A stretch of 64,000 nucleotides of DNA from JAEWSN01 sp942493335 (GTDB lineage Bacteria > Bacillota > Clostridia > DSM-8532): NCBI GenBank assembly GCA_942493335.1, contig OW818693.1, positions 3,844,001-3,908,000 on the forward strand, written 5' to 3'. Positions 1-9,171 of this stretch are shown in pieces. The translations under genes and the position numbers were made by a program. The notes below the pieces were generated by a model. That model saw only the letters and a program-made list of their open reading frames with translations, ran no database searches and was not told where the DNA came from. Numbering within the stretch: position 1 is the stretch's first letter; every line of letters starts with the position of its first letter.

Positions 1-68
1 TGCTGGTTTCGGTTCTCTGCATCGCGACACACGCCATACGGGACAGAAAGGGAAAAACAGATGATTGA
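1..68 (+). CDS. 3' end of an upstream gene, possibly a membrane transporter (partial)
   Basis: The third forward frame is open from the window edge to a TGA at 66-68 and overlaps the thiM start by 8 bases, as genes in one operon often do. The visible residues are a short hydrophobic stretch (LVSVLCIATHA) followed by a charged tail (IRDRKGKTDD), which resembles the C-terminus of a polytopic membrane protein. Thiamine precursor transporters often precede thiM, so a thiazole or pyrimidine permease would fit, but that is inference from context only. Confidence 0.35.
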   Translation, partial: LVSVLCIATHAIRDRKGKTDD

Positions 69-894
69 AATGGCCTTTCGAAAGGTTTCGGAACAGAATC
101 CCCTTGTACACTGCATCACCAACTATGTGACCGTGAACGACTGCGCCAATGTCCTGCTTGCGGCCGGCGCCTCTCCCATCATGGCCGATGACATCGACGA
201 GATGGAAGACATTACTGCGATCTGCAAGGCACTGGTCCTCAATATCGGCACCTTGAACGCCCGAACCGTCCGCTCCATGGTGGCTGCCGGGAAAAAGGCG
301 AACCTGCTTGGGAATCCGGTCGTTTTCGATCCGGTCGGCGTCGGAGCATCCCCGCTCCGCAATGAGACGACAGCACGGTTGCTGCGGGAACTCCGGTTTG
401 CCGTCATCCGCGGCAACATTTCCGAAATGAAGGCGCTGGCCGGAGCTGGAGGGAGCTCTCGGGGCGTGGATGCGGATACCGGCGACGCGGTAACGGAAGA
501 AAATCTGGAACGTGCGCTGCTTTTCGCGAAGACACTATCGGCGAATATCGGTTCGGTGATTGTCATCACCGGAGCCATCGACATCGTTGCGGATGCTTCA
601 ACGGCTTATGTCATCCGGAACGGACACCCCATGATGTCACGTGTGACCGGAACGGGATGCATGCTTACGGCGCTTTTGGGCGCCTATGCGGGAGCCATCG
701 CGTGTCCCGGAGAGTTGCTGCCGGCGATGGCCTGTGCGGTGTCGGTCATGGGCCTGTGCGGGGAGATTGCCTACGAAAAGATTGAGAAATCGGGAGGAGG
801 TACGGGTACCTTTCGCATGCTGATGATGGATGCCCTGTCCGGAATGAACGCAGAGATCCTGACCAAGGGCATGAAAGTGGAGCGGAGGGTATAA
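61..894 (+). CDS. thiM: Hydroxyethylthiazole kinase
   Basis: ThiM phosphorylates 4-methyl-5-(2-hydroxyethyl)thiazole with ATP, salvaging the thiazole half of thiamine. The 277-residue product starts with the family-typical MIEMAFRKVSEQNPLVHCIT and carries NYVTVNDCANVLLAAGASP (substrate pocket), the DPVGVGAS segment, the RGNISE segment and a C-terminal SRVTGTGC anion-hole motif with the catalytic Cys. Length is normal for the family. The next gene, thiE, starts on the last base of this stop codon (TAATG) with a GGAGGG site inside the 3' end of thiM, so translation is probably coupled. Any TPP riboswitch would lie upstream of the window. Confidence 0.95.
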   Translation: MIEMAFRKVSEQNPLVHCITNYVTVNDCANVLLAAGASPIMADDIDEMEDITAICKALVLNIGTLNARTVRSMVAAGKKANLLGNPVVFDPVGVGASPLRNETTARLLRELRFAVIRGNISEMKALAGAGGSSRGVDADTGDAVTEENLERALLFAKTLSANIGSVIVITGAIDIVADASTAYVIRNGHPMMSRVTGTGCMLTALLGAYAGAIACPGELLPAMACAVSVMGLCGEIAYEKIEKSGGGTGTFRMLMMDALSGMNAEILTKGMKVERRV

Positions 895-1640
895 TGGAAG
901 GACGAAACACCAAGGTTCCGGAAGGCAGTAGGGGCAGGCAACTCGCAGAGGTTCCGGAAGAAAGCGGAGCCATCGGAACAGGAAGAATGGCATCCTGTCG
1001 GAGGGCGGCGCTTCGGAAGGCTTTGAATCTCTATCTGGTCACGGATCGTTCGTGGCTGGCGGGTGAGTCCCTTGAAAGCCGTGTGGCGGAGGCGCTTGCA
1101 GGGGGTGTCACCTTTATCCAGCTTCGGGAAAAGAATCTTTCCTCCGCATGTTTTGTGGAAACGGCCCGTATCCTGAAGAGAATGGCGGAAAGCTACGGGG
1201 TTCCTTTCGTCGTGAATGACGATGTGGCCGTGGCCTGTGCCGTTGAGGCGGATGGCGTCCATGTCGGACAGACGGACTGTGCCGCAGTGGATGCACGGGC
1301 TGCCATCGGCTCCGACAGGATACTCGGTGTATCGGTGCAGACCGTGGAGCAGGCGCTCCAGGCAGTGCGGGATGGTGCCGATTACCTGGGGGTGGGGACG
1401 ATGTTTCCGACACGGACCAAGAAGGACGCGGAGGTTGTATCCATAGAGATGCTGGCGTCGATCTGCAAGGCGGTGGCTGTTCCAGTTGTGGCCATCGGGG
1501 GCATCCATGCGGGAAACATCGAATGCCTGACGGGAACGGGCATTGCAGGAGTGGCGGTCATTTCGGCCATTCTGGCGGAACCGGATTCCCGGGAGGCGGC
1601 ACGCGTGCTGGCGGGGATGTCCATCCCGTTGTTTCGGTAA
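894..1640 (+). CDS. thiE: Thiamine-phosphate synthase
   Basis: ThiE couples hydroxymethylpyrimidine pyrophosphate with thiazole phosphate to give thiamine phosphate. The TIM-barrel hallmarks are present: LYLVTDR at the first strand, QLREKN (diphosphate binding), VNDDVAVA and GVGTMFPT, then AIGGI near the end. The ATG at 894 is supported by GGAGGG at 883-888 and gives 248 residues with an unusual polar extension of about 42 residues before LYLVTDR. An internal ATG at 987 would give the usual length but has a poorly spaced ribosome site. It lies between thiM and thiD in one operon. Confidence 0.93.
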   Translation: MEGRNTKVPEGSRGRQLAEVPEESGAIGTGRMASCRRAALRKALNLYLVTDRSWLAGESLESRVAEALAGGVTFIQLREKNLSSACFVETARILKRMAESYGVPFVVNDDVAVACAVEADGVHVGQTDCAAVDARAAIGSDRILGVSVQTVEQALQAVRDGADYLGVGTMFPTRTKKDAEVVSIEMLASICKAVAVPVVAIGGIHAGNIECLTGTGIAGVAVISAILAEPDSREAARVLAGMSIPLFR

Positions 1641-1727
1641 ACAGAACTACCCCGCTTGGATTCCCGGATCGCCAGTGCGCATGAAAACATTCATCCAGGG
1701 AATAAAGGAACAGGAAAGGAGAAGCCA

Positions 1728-2555
1728 ATGAAAAAGGTATTGTCCATCGCAGGATCGGACTGCAGCGGCGGAGCCGGAATCCAGGCGGATATCAAGACGA
1801 TTTCCGCATTCGGTCATTACGCCATGAGTGTCATTACCGCGCTGACCGCCCAGAATACGACCGGCGTTTATGGGATTCTGGAAGTGGATCCGGCTTTTGT
1901 CGGTCTTCAGATGGACTGTGTTTTCCAGGACATCATGCCGGATGCGGTCAAGATCGGCATGGTTTCCAATGCAGGCATTCTGTCGGTCATCGCGGACAAA
2001 CTGCAAGAGTACGGTGTGCGAAACATCGTGGTGGATCCGGTCATGATCGCCACCAGCGGGAGCCGTTTGATGGCGGGTGATGCGACCGAGGCACTGGTCC
2101 GAAAGCTGTTTCCGCTTGCTGCGGTCATCACACCCAACCTGTCGGAAGCAGAAGTGCTTTCAGGTATGGAAATCAGAGGGCCGGCGGACATGGAACAAGC
2201 CGGCAGGATGCTGGCCGGGCTGCTGGAGGGTGCCGTGCTCCTCAAAGGCGGGCACTTGACGGGCAGCGCGGACGATTTGCTGGTGAAGGGGGAACGGGAC
2301 GAGCGTGGCGCAGGCATGGGGACACAAACCCTGCGATGGTTCCATGGCGAGCGGATCAACAACCCCAATACCCATGGAACAGGCTGCACCCTGTCCTCCG
2401 CCATCGCCTGCGGACTGGCCGAGGGGCTTTCCCTTGAGGAAAGCGTCCTGTGTGCGAAGAAGTACGTATCAGGCGCGTTGCGGGCGATGCTGGACATCGG
2501 AAAAGGGAGAGGTCCGCTGAACCATCAGTATGCCCATGGGAGAGAAATATCGTGA
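1728..2555 (+). CDS. thiD: Hydroxymethylpyrimidine (phosphate) kinase
   Basis: ThiD phosphorylates HMP and HMP-phosphate to HMP-pyrophosphate, the partner of thiazole phosphate in the ThiE reaction. The ATG at 1728 follows AAAGGAG and gives 275 residues beginning MKKVLSIAGSDCSGGAGIQA, the standard ThiD N-terminus. Other family marks are the TALTAQNT segment, DPVMIATSG and the C-terminal NTHGTGCTLSSAIA ribokinase-type anion hole. An in-frame upstream ATG at 1656 would add 24 residues of no family resemblance and is rejected. With ThiM and ThiE it completes salvage of both halves of thiamine; no de novo genes (thiC, thiG, thiH) are visible. Confidence 0.95.
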   Translation: MKKVLSIAGSDCSGGAGIQADIKTISAFGHYAMSVITALTAQNTTGVYGILEVDPAFVGLQMDCVFQDIMPDAVKIGMVSNAGILSVIADKLQEYGVRNIVVDPVMIATSGSRLMAGDATEALVRKLFPLAAVITPNLSEAEVLSGMEIRGPADMEQAGRMLAGLLEGAVLLKGGHLTGSADDLLVKGERDERGAGMGTQTLRWFHGERINNPNTHGTGCTLSSAIACGLAEGLSLEESVLCAKKYVSGALRAMLDIGKGRGPLNHQYAHGREIS

Positions 2556-2575
2556 AAAGAGAGAATGGAGACGGT

Positions 2576-3238
2576 ATGGAATCGGTGCGCGGCCTTATCT
2601 TTGATCTTGATGGAACCCTGCTTGAATCGATGGGCCTCTGGTACTCGCTCGGCGAACGGTATCTTCAGGGAAGAGGCGTCAGGGGCATCCCACCCGGACT
2701 GCAGGATCTCCTGGGTCCGATGGACATGATGCAGTCCGCCGTGTACCTGAAGGACCGGTTCGAGCTTCCGGATGAGCCGCAGGATATCATCAGGGGGATC
2801 GAACAATTGCTGGAGGATCAATACTGGCACCATATCACGCTGAAACCCGGCACGGCCGATTTTCTTGCCGAGTTGGCCGGAAGCGGCCGTTTCCGCATGG
2901 GCATTGCCACAGCCACGGCAAGACATTTGGTGGAGCCCGCCTTGAAAAGGCTCGGGATTGCGGCGCATTTCGAGTTTATCCTGACTACGGATGAAATCGG
3001 GGTCGGCAAACATGAGCCGGATATCTACCTCGAAGCGCTCCGATTGCTGGATTGCAGCCTGAAGGAGACCGTTGTTTTCGAGGATGCGCTGTATGCGGTG
3101 ATAACAGCCAAGAAAGCGGGATTCCGGGTTGTGGCGGTTGCGGATGGCGAGGCGGAGAAACACAGGCATCTCGTCCTGGAAGCAGCGGATGTTTTCGTGG
3201 AGCGCATCGGAGATGCAGCCAAGCTCCTGACGCGCTGA
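2576..3238 (+). CDS. HAD-superfamily phosphatase in the thi operon
   Basis: A 220-residue HAD hydrolase of the beta-phosphoglucomutase-like group. Motif I is FDLDGTLLES (nucleophile and acid Asp), motif II is the Thr in GIATATARH, motif III the Lys in GVGKHEPD and motif IV VVFEDA; a helical cap lies between motifs I and II. The ATG at 2576 has GGAG 8 bases upstream; a GTG at 2552 overlapping the thiD stop, with its own GGGAGAG site, is an equally possible start. Its place as last gene of thiMED suggests it removes a phosphate from a thiamine intermediate (for example thiamine phosphate or HMP phosphate), which is inference from context. Confidence 0.85.
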   Translation: MESVRGLIFDLDGTLLESMGLWYSLGERYLQGRGVRGIPPGLQDLLGPMDMMQSAVYLKDRFELPDEPQDIIRGIEQLLEDQYWHHITLKPGTADFLAELAGSGRFRMGIATATARHLVEPALKRLGIAAHFEFILTTDEIGVGKHEPDIYLEALRLLDCSLKETVVFEDALYAVITAKKAGFRVVAVADGEAEKHRHLVLEAADVFVERIGDAAKLLTR

Positions 3239-3277
3239 CCGTTGACGCGGCAAAGGCATGCTCTTGCCCGAAAGTCC

Positions 3278-4120
3278 TTACGGCACCCGGAAACCGCCTG
3301 GATGGCGAATCACAACGGCAGCCGCGTCGGCGCCTTCGCGCATGGCTTCTTCCGGTTCGAGTCCGGCCTGGGTGGCCAGCAGGAAAGCCGCCAGCCATGC
3401 ATCTCCGCAGCCGGTCGTATCCACGACTTCCTTCACGGGAACCGCACCTGTCCGATACGTTCTGCCGTGATGGAACAGGATGCTTCCTTCCGCGCCGAGT
3501 GTCGCGACATACATCGCATCGTATTTTTGAGACCATGCTTCCAGCTCGCCCGGAACCGTGGCGTCACCGCTGAGAAAAAAGATATCGATCAGGGGAAGAA
3601 AAGCAAGCCAGGAACGGAAGTCCCTTGTTTCCTGGAAATCGACGGCCAGCCGGAACGGATGCAATGGATCCTGTCTCAGTTCCAGCACCTTTTCGAGATT
3701 GGGATCGTTGAACGTGATGGCCACGACGTCGCTTGATGCGATGATCCGCAGATCGGAATCGGACAATCTGTAATGCTCGAAGGCTCCGCCGGTCCAGGCA
3801 TCCGGCTCAAAATAACGATCCCCGTTTTTGTCTATGCAAATGCGGTGGTTGGCCGTGACATCATCAATGACATGCAGGCTGTCCGCATCAATCGGCAGCA
3901 TGGCTATGCTCTTCCGGATGCGGGTGCCGTATTCATCGGCACCTGTCGCACCGAGCAGACGGATGGTCAGTTCCCTGTCCCTGCAGGATGGATGCGACAG
4001 GATCCGTTTGCCCTGGAACGCCCAATCGGCTGCAATGTTCAAGGCGTTGCCGCCCGGGTGGATTTCTCCGGAGTGCGGGTATACATCGACACAACAGCAA
4101 GTCATGGCCAATAGTTTCAT
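3278..4120 (-). CDS. PfkB-family sugar kinase, fructoselysine-6-kinase-like
   Basis: A 280-residue ribokinase-family enzyme that should phosphorylate a sugar or sugar adduct with ATP. The N-terminus (CVDVYPHSGEIHPGGNALN) carries the substrate-binding GGNALN motif and resembles FrlD; the C-terminal signature is DTTGCGDAWLAAF. In that signature the usual GAGD is GCGD, with the catalytic Asp retained. The ATG at 4120 is preceded by GGAGGG; the upstream in-frame ATG at 4147 lacks one. It is transcribed away from the GH3 gene. No FrlB-type deglycase is nearby, so the FrlD assignment is tentative; kinase family membership is firm. Confidence 0.85.
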   Translation of the reverse strand: MKLLAMTCCCVDVYPHSGEIHPGGNALNIAADWAFQGKRILSHPSCRDRELTIRLLGATGADEYGTRIRKSIAMLPIDADSLHVIDDVTANHRICIDKNGDRYFEPDAWTGGAFEHYRLSDSDLRIIASSDVVAITFNDPNLEKVLELRQDPLHPFRLAVDFQETRDFRSWLAFLPLIDIFFLSGDATVPGELEAWSQKYDAMYVATLGAEGSILFHHGRTYRTGAVPVKEVVDTTGCGDAWLAAFLLATQAGLEPEEAMREGADAAAVVIRHPGGFRVP

Positions 4121-4307
4121 GATGCCCTCCCTCGACGTTTCTTTCATTATATCGGATCAAAACATCGCATCAAGGCGAACTTTTTCCTTGCCTGACGGAA
4201 TGGATGGGCGTTGCGTCATCCTCCTCACCACATCCGCATAATGCGCCATCCTCCGCACCACTTCCGCTTTTGCCCTTTACGGAGGATGGTCCCGGAGGAC
4301 TGGTTTG

Positions 4308-4316
4308 TGGTACATT
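4308..4316 (+). promoter_or_regulatory. Extended -10 promoter for the GH3 gene
   Basis: TGg followed by TACATT fits an extended -10 element 44 bases before the GH3 start. No good -35 hexamer is visible at 17 bases, which extended -10 promoters can lack. Confidence 0.4.
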
Positions 4317-4359
4317 GATGGATGAACCGCAGCATGGACGACCACTCGGAGGAAACCGC

Positions 4360-6906
4360 ATGAAGCATCGGGCCCTCATTGAGAAAATGACGTTGGAGGA
4401 AAAGGCCGGACTCTGCTCCGGCGCAGACTTCTGGCGCACAAAAAGCATAAAGCGGTTGGGAATTCCATCCGTCATGATGACGGACGGCCCGCATGGCCTG
4501 CGCAAACAGCTGGAAGGCGGAGACTACATCGGCATCGGGGAAAGCACGCCGGCCACCTGTTTTCCGTCCGCGGCCGCCATTGCCAACAGTTGGGATGAAA
4601 CCCTTCTCTGGGAAATGGGCCATGCACTTGGCAAGGAGGCGGCGTCCGAACAGGTGGCCCTTGTTCTCGGGCCGGGAGTCAACATCAAACGCAGCCCGCT
4701 CTGCGGGCGGAATTTCGAGTATTTTTCCGAGGATCCGTTCCTGTCCGGACGGCTTGGCGTGGCCTATATCAAGGGCATGCAGGACTGGAAGGTGGGCGCA
4801 TGTGTCAAGCACTTCGCCGCAAACAATCAGGAAACACGCCGCATGACCATCAATACGGTGGTGGATGAACGCGCTTTGCGGGAGATTTATCTGCCCGCTT
4901 TCGAGATGTGCGTGAAGGACGCGGCGCCTCAAGCTGTCATGAGTGCCTACAACCGCTTGAACGGGACCTACTGTACGGAGAATCCCTGGCTGATGGATAT
5001 CCTGAAAAAGGAGTGGGGATTCGATGGGATTGTCGTGACGGACTGGGGGGCGGAGAACGATCGTGTGGAGGGGCTCCGCGCCGGGAACGAGCTGGAAATG
5101 CCTTCAAGCCAGGGCGAGGGTGATGCGCGGATTGTGGAGGCGGTTCGGAGCGGACGGCTTGATGAATCCATTCTGGACGCGCGTGTGGACAGGCTTCTGA
5201 ATTTTGTCCTGAACGCTGCGGAAAATGGCCATACCGCCCCGGAACGCCCGGTCGGATACGATACGGGGGTCCATCATCAGTTGGCCACAAAGCTTGCGGA
5301 AGCAGCGGTTGTCCTCTTGAAAAACGAGGATGGCATCCTGCCGTTGAACAACGCAACACAGCTGGCCGTGATCGGGGATCTGGCCGAGACCCCCAGATAT
5401 CAGGGTTCGGGAAGCTCCACCATCCGGCCTACCCGTCTGCACAATGCACATGATTGCCTTGTGGAAGCATTCGGAACGATTCATTTTGCGAAGGGATACT
5501 TCCGGCACATCACCCTTCCCAATGCACTGCTCATCCGTCAGGCCTGCGACATCGCCGAAGGGAAGGATGTGGTCCTGCTGTTTGCGGGTCTGACCGAGAT
5601 GAACGAATCGGAAAGCATGGATCGCGGGCATCTGGACTTGCCGGATTGTCAGAATGATCTGATAGAAGCAGTGAGTGCGGTAAATCCGAATGTGATCGTT
5701 GTTCTTTCCGGGGGCGCGCCGTTCCTGATGCCCTGGCTCGGGAAGGTCAAGGCGGTCGTGAACGGTTATCTGGGCGGTCAGGCGGGCGGACAGGCCATCG
5801 TGAACATTCTGACCGGAAAGGCGGTCCCTGCGGGGAAGCTTGCGGAAACCTGGCCGCTGAACCTGTCGGATACGCCCGCATACGGTCACTTTCCGGGAAC
5901 CGCGGAGAGCGTGGAATATCGGGAAAGCATCTTTGTCGGCTACCGGCATTATGATTCCGTTGGCAAGGAAGTATTGTTTCCCTTTGGCTATGGATTGAGC
6001 TTCACATCCTTTTCGTATGGGGATCTGAAGATTGTGCCGGTTTCGGACTCGTGCACCCCCCCTGATGCGCACCGTGCCGCAGCGGCGGCCACCGCTGCGT
6101 GCGAAACCACAGATACATGCCGGAATTCCCCTTCCGCTTCGGATGCCGGTCTTTGCTTCTCCGTCACCTTCTCGATTCGCAATACGGGACGGGTGGCCGG
6201 CGCCGAGACTGCCCAGCTCTATGTGTCCCAGCGGGATTCCGTTGTCGCGAAACCGGTCAAGGAACTCAAGGGATTTGCCAAAGTGCGGCTGGAGCCCGGA
6301 GAAGAAGCACGGGTGACATTGCCGCTTGAATCCCGTTCGTTTGCGCATTACGATGTCGGACAATCCGGATGGGTGGTTGAACCCGGTCTGTACCATATCC
6401 TGATCGGTTCGTCCTGCAGGGATATCCGACTTGAAGGAGCTGTTCCAATTGGGACTCCGCCCCCCGTCACGGAACGGCCCATCCGAAGAATCCGGACAAA
6501 CGCGGCCGGTGTCTCCGATGCGGAGTTCGAAGCCCTGCTTGGGACGCCGATTCCTCCGAATGCCGTCCCTGTGGGCATTCTTACAGAAAACAACACGTTG
6601 GAACAGGCCAGGGAACGGTTTCTGGCCGGTCTGCTGTACCGCTTTGTCATCTTCTTCTTTCTCCGTCCCGCCGAACGGCGCGGGCACATGAACAAGGCCA
6701 TGATGGCCCAGTCCATTTTGCAGCTGCCTTTTCGGGGATACGCCCGTATGAGTGACGGCGTAGTCAGCACCGCCATGCTCGAAGGTTTTTTGGTGATGCT
6801 CAACGGCCGGTTTTTCAAGGGACTCGGCCAGCTGATCCTGGCATCCGCGACCAAAAAACACAGAAAACGGGGCGCGGTCACTGACATCAAGGAGCGGGGG
6901 CTTTGA
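4360..6906 (+). CDS. Glycoside hydrolase family 3 beta-glycosidase
   Basis: An 848-residue GH3 enzyme, probably a beta-glucosidase or beta-xylosidase acting on oligosaccharides in the cytoplasm (no signal peptide). It starts KMTLEEKAGLCSGADFW; the TIM-barrel domain contains GPGVNIKRSPLCGRNFEYF, KHFAANNQE and the nucleophile Asp in GIVVTDWG (about residue 227). A second alpha/beta sandwich domain follows (GSGSSTIRPT, GGQAGG), then a fibronectin-III-like domain (TGRVAGAETAQLYV). After that there is an extra region of about 110 residues with a short hydrophobic stretch. The ATG at 4360 follows GGAGGAAA. A Cys/Ala/Thr-rich insertion interrupts the stretch before the FnIII domain (about residues 565-605). 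Confidence 0.93.
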   Translation: MKHRALIEKMTLEEKAGLCSGADFWRTKSIKRLGIPSVMMTDGPHGLRKQLEGGDYIGIGESTPATCFPSAAAIANSWDETLLWEMGHALGKEAASEQVALVLGPGVNIKRSPLCGRNFEYFSEDPFLSGRLGVAYIKGMQDWKVGACVKHFAANNQETRRMTINTVVDERALREIYLPAFEMCVKDAAPQAVMSAYNRLNGTYCTENPWLMDILKKEWGFDGIVVTDWGAENDRVEGLRAGNELEMPSSQGEGDARIVEAVRSGRLDESILDARVDRLLNFVLNAAENGHTAPERPVGYDTGVHHQLATKLAEAAVVLLKNEDGILPLNNATQLAVIGDLAETPRYQGSGSSTIRPTRLHNAHDCLVEAFGTIHFAKGYFRHITLPNALLIRQACDIAEGKDVVLLFAGLTEMNESESMDRGHLDLPDCQNDLIEAVSAVNPNVIVVLSGGAPFLMPWLGKVKAVVNGYLGGQAGGQAIVNILTGKAVPAGKLAETWPLNLSDTPAYGHFPGTAESVEYRESIFVGYRHYDSVGKEVLFPFGYGLSFTSFSYGDLKIVPVSDSCTPPDAHRAAAAATAACETTDTCRNSPSASDAGLCFSVTFSIRNTGRVAGAETAQLYVSQRDSVVAKPVKELKGFAKVRLEPGEEARVTLPLESRSFAHYDVGQSGWVVEPGLYHILIGSSCRDIRLEGAVPIGTPPPVTERPIRRIRTNAAGVSDAEFEALLGTPIPPNAVPVGILTENNTLEQARERFLAGLLYRFVIFFFLRPAERRGHMNKAMMAQSILQLPFRGYARMSDGVVSTAMLEGFLVMLNGRFFKGLGQLILASATKKHRKRGAVTDIKERGL

Positions 6907-6931
6907 ACAGCCCTTCATGTCGTGGTACACT
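6903..6931 (+). promoter_or_regulatory. Promoter for the cyclophilin gene
   Basis: TTGAAC (6903-6908) and TACACT (6926-6931) are separated by exactly 17 bases, and TG precedes the -10 (extended -10). The -35 overlaps the stop codon of the GH3 gene. Confidence 0.7.
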
Positions 6932-7066
6932 GTTTGGGACGGACATGGGTCCGAAGACGGCCAAGGTGCGATTTGGAGCAAGCAGGCCCCACGGCGCCCG
7001 AACGGCAGACATCGCGTGATGGAGGAGGAAACTCGATTCATCACGCCAACGCAAAGGGGAAACAGT

Positions 7067-7597
7067 ATGGGCAGGAATCCGGTAGTCACCATCACCATGG
7101 CAACAGGCGGCGTCATGAACGTCGAACTGTATCCCGAAATCGCACCGAATACGGTTGCGAACTTCATATCGCTTGTACAGAAGGGCTTTTACAACGGCGT
7201 CGTATTCCACCGCGTCATCAAGGGCTTCATGCTCCAGGGCGGTGATCCGGATGGAACCGGCATGGGCGGTCCCGGTTATGGCATCAAGGGTGAATTCCGT
7301 GGAAACGGCTTTGCGAACACGCTGGTTCACGAGCGCGGTGTCATCTCCATGGCCCGTTCCCGTCACCCCGACTCAGCCGGTTCCCAGTTCTTCCTCATGC
7401 ATCAGAAGGCTCCGCACCTGGATGGCCAGTATGCGGGCTTCGGCAAGATGGTGGACGGGTTCGAGGAACTGGACCGCATAGCGGAGCTTCGCACGAATGC
7501 ACAGGATCGGCCGCAGGAGGAGCAAAAGATCTCCACCATGACCGTGGACCTTGGCGACTACGTTCCGGTTGCGCCCGAGACGAATCAGGAGCGCTGA
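7067..7597 (+). CDS. Peptidyl-prolyl cis-trans isomerase, cyclophilin type
   Basis: A 176-residue cytoplasmic cyclophilin that catalyses proline isomerisation during protein folding. The family core is complete: APNTVANFISL, the catalytic Arg in FHRVIKGFMLQGGDP, GTGMGGPGY, FHRV/FMLQGG and GSQFFLMHQKAPHLDG, followed by FGKMVDGFE. The ATG at 7067 is preceded by AAAGGGG; the longer frame starting at 6917 lies within the promoter region. It is a single-gene unit with its own promoter and a strong terminator downstream. Confidence 0.94.
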   Translation: MGRNPVVTITMATGGVMNVELYPEIAPNTVANFISLVQKGFYNGVVFHRVIKGFMLQGGDPDGTGMGGPGYGIKGEFRGNGFANTLVHERGVISMARSRHPDSAGSQFFLMHQKAPHLDGQYAGFGKMVDGFEELDRIAELRTNAQDRPQEEQKISTMTVDLGDYVPVAPETNQER

Positions 7598-7671
7598 CCA
7601 GGTCGGATTCGGCGGCATCGCCCACGGTGCGTCTTTCGTACCGGATTCGGAACCCTGAAGAAAATGAAAGC

Positions 7672-7693
7672 ATCGGTTCCTGTCGGAACCCTG
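7672..7693. repeat. 22-bp palindromic repeat, copy 1 (flanks the MFS gene)
   Basis: ATCGGTTCC, three bases, then CGGAACCCTG. The GGTTCC/GGAACC arms are inverted. A second copy with only the central bases changed occurs at 9289-9310, on the other side of the MFS gene. Confidence 0.5.
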
Positions 7694-7703
7694 AAAGAGC
7701 ATG

Positions 7704-7763
7704 AAAACCGCCATTCCAGTCGGCACCCTTTGGGGATTCCGGCAGGAATGGCGGTTTTTTTCC
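7704..7763. terminator. Intrinsic terminator between cyclophilin and MFS genes
   Basis: AAAACCGCCATTCC (7704-7717) pairs perfectly with GGAATGGCGGTTTT (7745-7758) over a 27-base loop and is followed by further T residues. Because the left arm starts with A residues it can act in both directions, serving the convergent cyclophilin and MFS genes. Confidence 0.8.
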
Positions 7764-7797
7764 TGCGCATCCTGTGCGGGTATCGAAGAAAAGGAAC

Positions 7798-9171
7798 TCA
7801 GTGTGGCAAAAGGCGTCGTTTGATACCCTGCCACATGTCGTTGAATGTCGCGTTCTTGTCATTTTGCATGCCGGGGACGAAAACAAGCACGACCGTCACC
7901 CGAAGGATGACGGAAAGCACGAAGACGATCATGTAGTGGTTGGGCACAAGACCGAAAATCCGGGTCCCATGCAGGGCGACATAGTCCCCGATGCCCTGCA
8001 GCAGCGCGCCACCCAGCAGCACGCCGACAAAGGAGCCGACGATGGACGTCACCGCCGAGAAAATGGCCACATAGGAAGGTCGTTGTGCGGCAGGCGAGAT
8101 TGCGAGCAGCATGTTCATCGCCCCCATGTTGATGGCACACCAGAAGGAAGCGCCGACCGCATGAAACAGGAAGAGGGTGAGTGGGCTGCCTTTCTGGGAA
8201 AACAGCATGATGCAGGGCGACAAGGCTGTGACCAGTCCGGATATCCACATGACGGGCTTGTTCCCGTAGCGATCCATGAGCCTCCCCCAGTGGGAGATGG
8301 CCAGAATGGTGGCGACCGCCGCCGTCACCTGCGTAGCCAGTGTGACTTCCAGAAAAGAGAGTTCCAGCGGTCCCAGTGCATACCTCACGAAATAAGGGCC
8401 GGACATGTTCGAGGTGAAGGCCCAGAGGGTCCAGAAAAGAAGGAACTTGGAAAACGGTCCATCCGCGAGCATCTGCCGGAATACGGCGAGTGGGCGCATG
8501 CTGGCGTCCGTGTGCATGGGGACGTTTTTCACGCCGATGAAACACAACATGTCAATGACACCGAAAACGCCGCCGATGACGAACACGAGCGAATAACCCG
8601 CAAATCCGGGCAGCGTGTCCAGCAGGCGGGCGGTCAGCAGGCCGATGGTGACGCTGAAGACGGATATGATGCGGTCCCGGACGGAAAACCAGCGACCCCT
8701 TATTTCGATGGGAACAAGATCCGCCAGCCAGGGTGTAAAGCAGACATTGATGAAGGAGCCGCCGAGGGAGGAAATGCCGACCAGGAAGATCACCGACCAG
8801 ATGCGCAGCCAATCCGGCCGGACCGGTACTAGAAACGGAACCAGGCCGATCAGGATCCAGAGGGCGCGTGAAACGGCTCCGAAGGTCAGCATGTAGGCCT
8901 TTCGCTTTTTTGTCCGGCTGACCAGCATGGCGGCAGGGATCTGCATCAGGGTGCCGAACAGCGGGATGGCGGTCAGAACGCCGAAAATGAAGTCGTTCGC
9001 GCCCAGATCCTTTGCGAGACCGGTCAGGGCGGAACCGCCGGTGATGGTGCCGAAGAGATTTCCGAACAGATTTCCGAAGATCATGAACAGGATGCTCCGC
9101 CGGATGTCCGGGAGAAGCCGTGCTTCTTCGTATAGCGGCTTGAAGGGGGATTTCACAAGCTGTTTCAACAT
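7798..9171 (-). CDS. Major facilitator superfamily transporter
   Basis: A 457-residue integral membrane protein with about 12 hydrophobic helices, a cytoplasmic N-terminus (MLKQLVKSPFKPLYEEARLL) and the MFS loop motif between helices 2 and 3 seen here as SRTKKRKAYML. A second GRLMDRYGNKP-type loop in the C-terminal half matches the repeated MFS motif. The ATG at 9171 follows GAGGA; the open frame continues upstream without family resemblance. No adjacent sugar gene fixes the substrate; a drug, sugar or amino acid exporter or importer are all possible. Confidence 0.85.
   Translation of the reverse strand: MLKQLVKSPFKPLYEEARLLPDIRRSILFMIFGNLFGNLFGTITGGSALTGLAKDLGANDFIFGVLTAIPLFGTLMQIPAAMLVSRTKKRKAYMLTFGAVSRALWILIGLVPFLVPVRPDWLRIWSVIFLVGISSLGGSFINVCFTPWLADLVPIEIRGRWFSVRDRIISVFSVTIGLLTARLLDTLPGFAGYSLVFVIGGVFGVIDMLCFIGVKNVPMHTDASMRPLAVFRQMLADGPFSKFLLFWTLWAFTSNMSGPYFVRYALGPLELSFLEVTLATQVTAAVATILAISHWGRLMDRYGNKPVMWISGLVTALSPCIMLFSQKGSPLTLFLFHAVGASFWCAINMGAMNMLLAISPAAQRPSYVAIFSAVTSIVGSFVGVLLGGALLQGIGDYVALHGTRIFGLVPNHYMIVFVLSVILRVTVVLVFVPGMQNDKNATFNDMWQGIKRRLLPH

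Noticed and set aside
1..60. TPP riboswitch before thiM
   Set aside because: Only 60 bases are visible and they read as the end of a coding frame; no THI-box sequence is seen.
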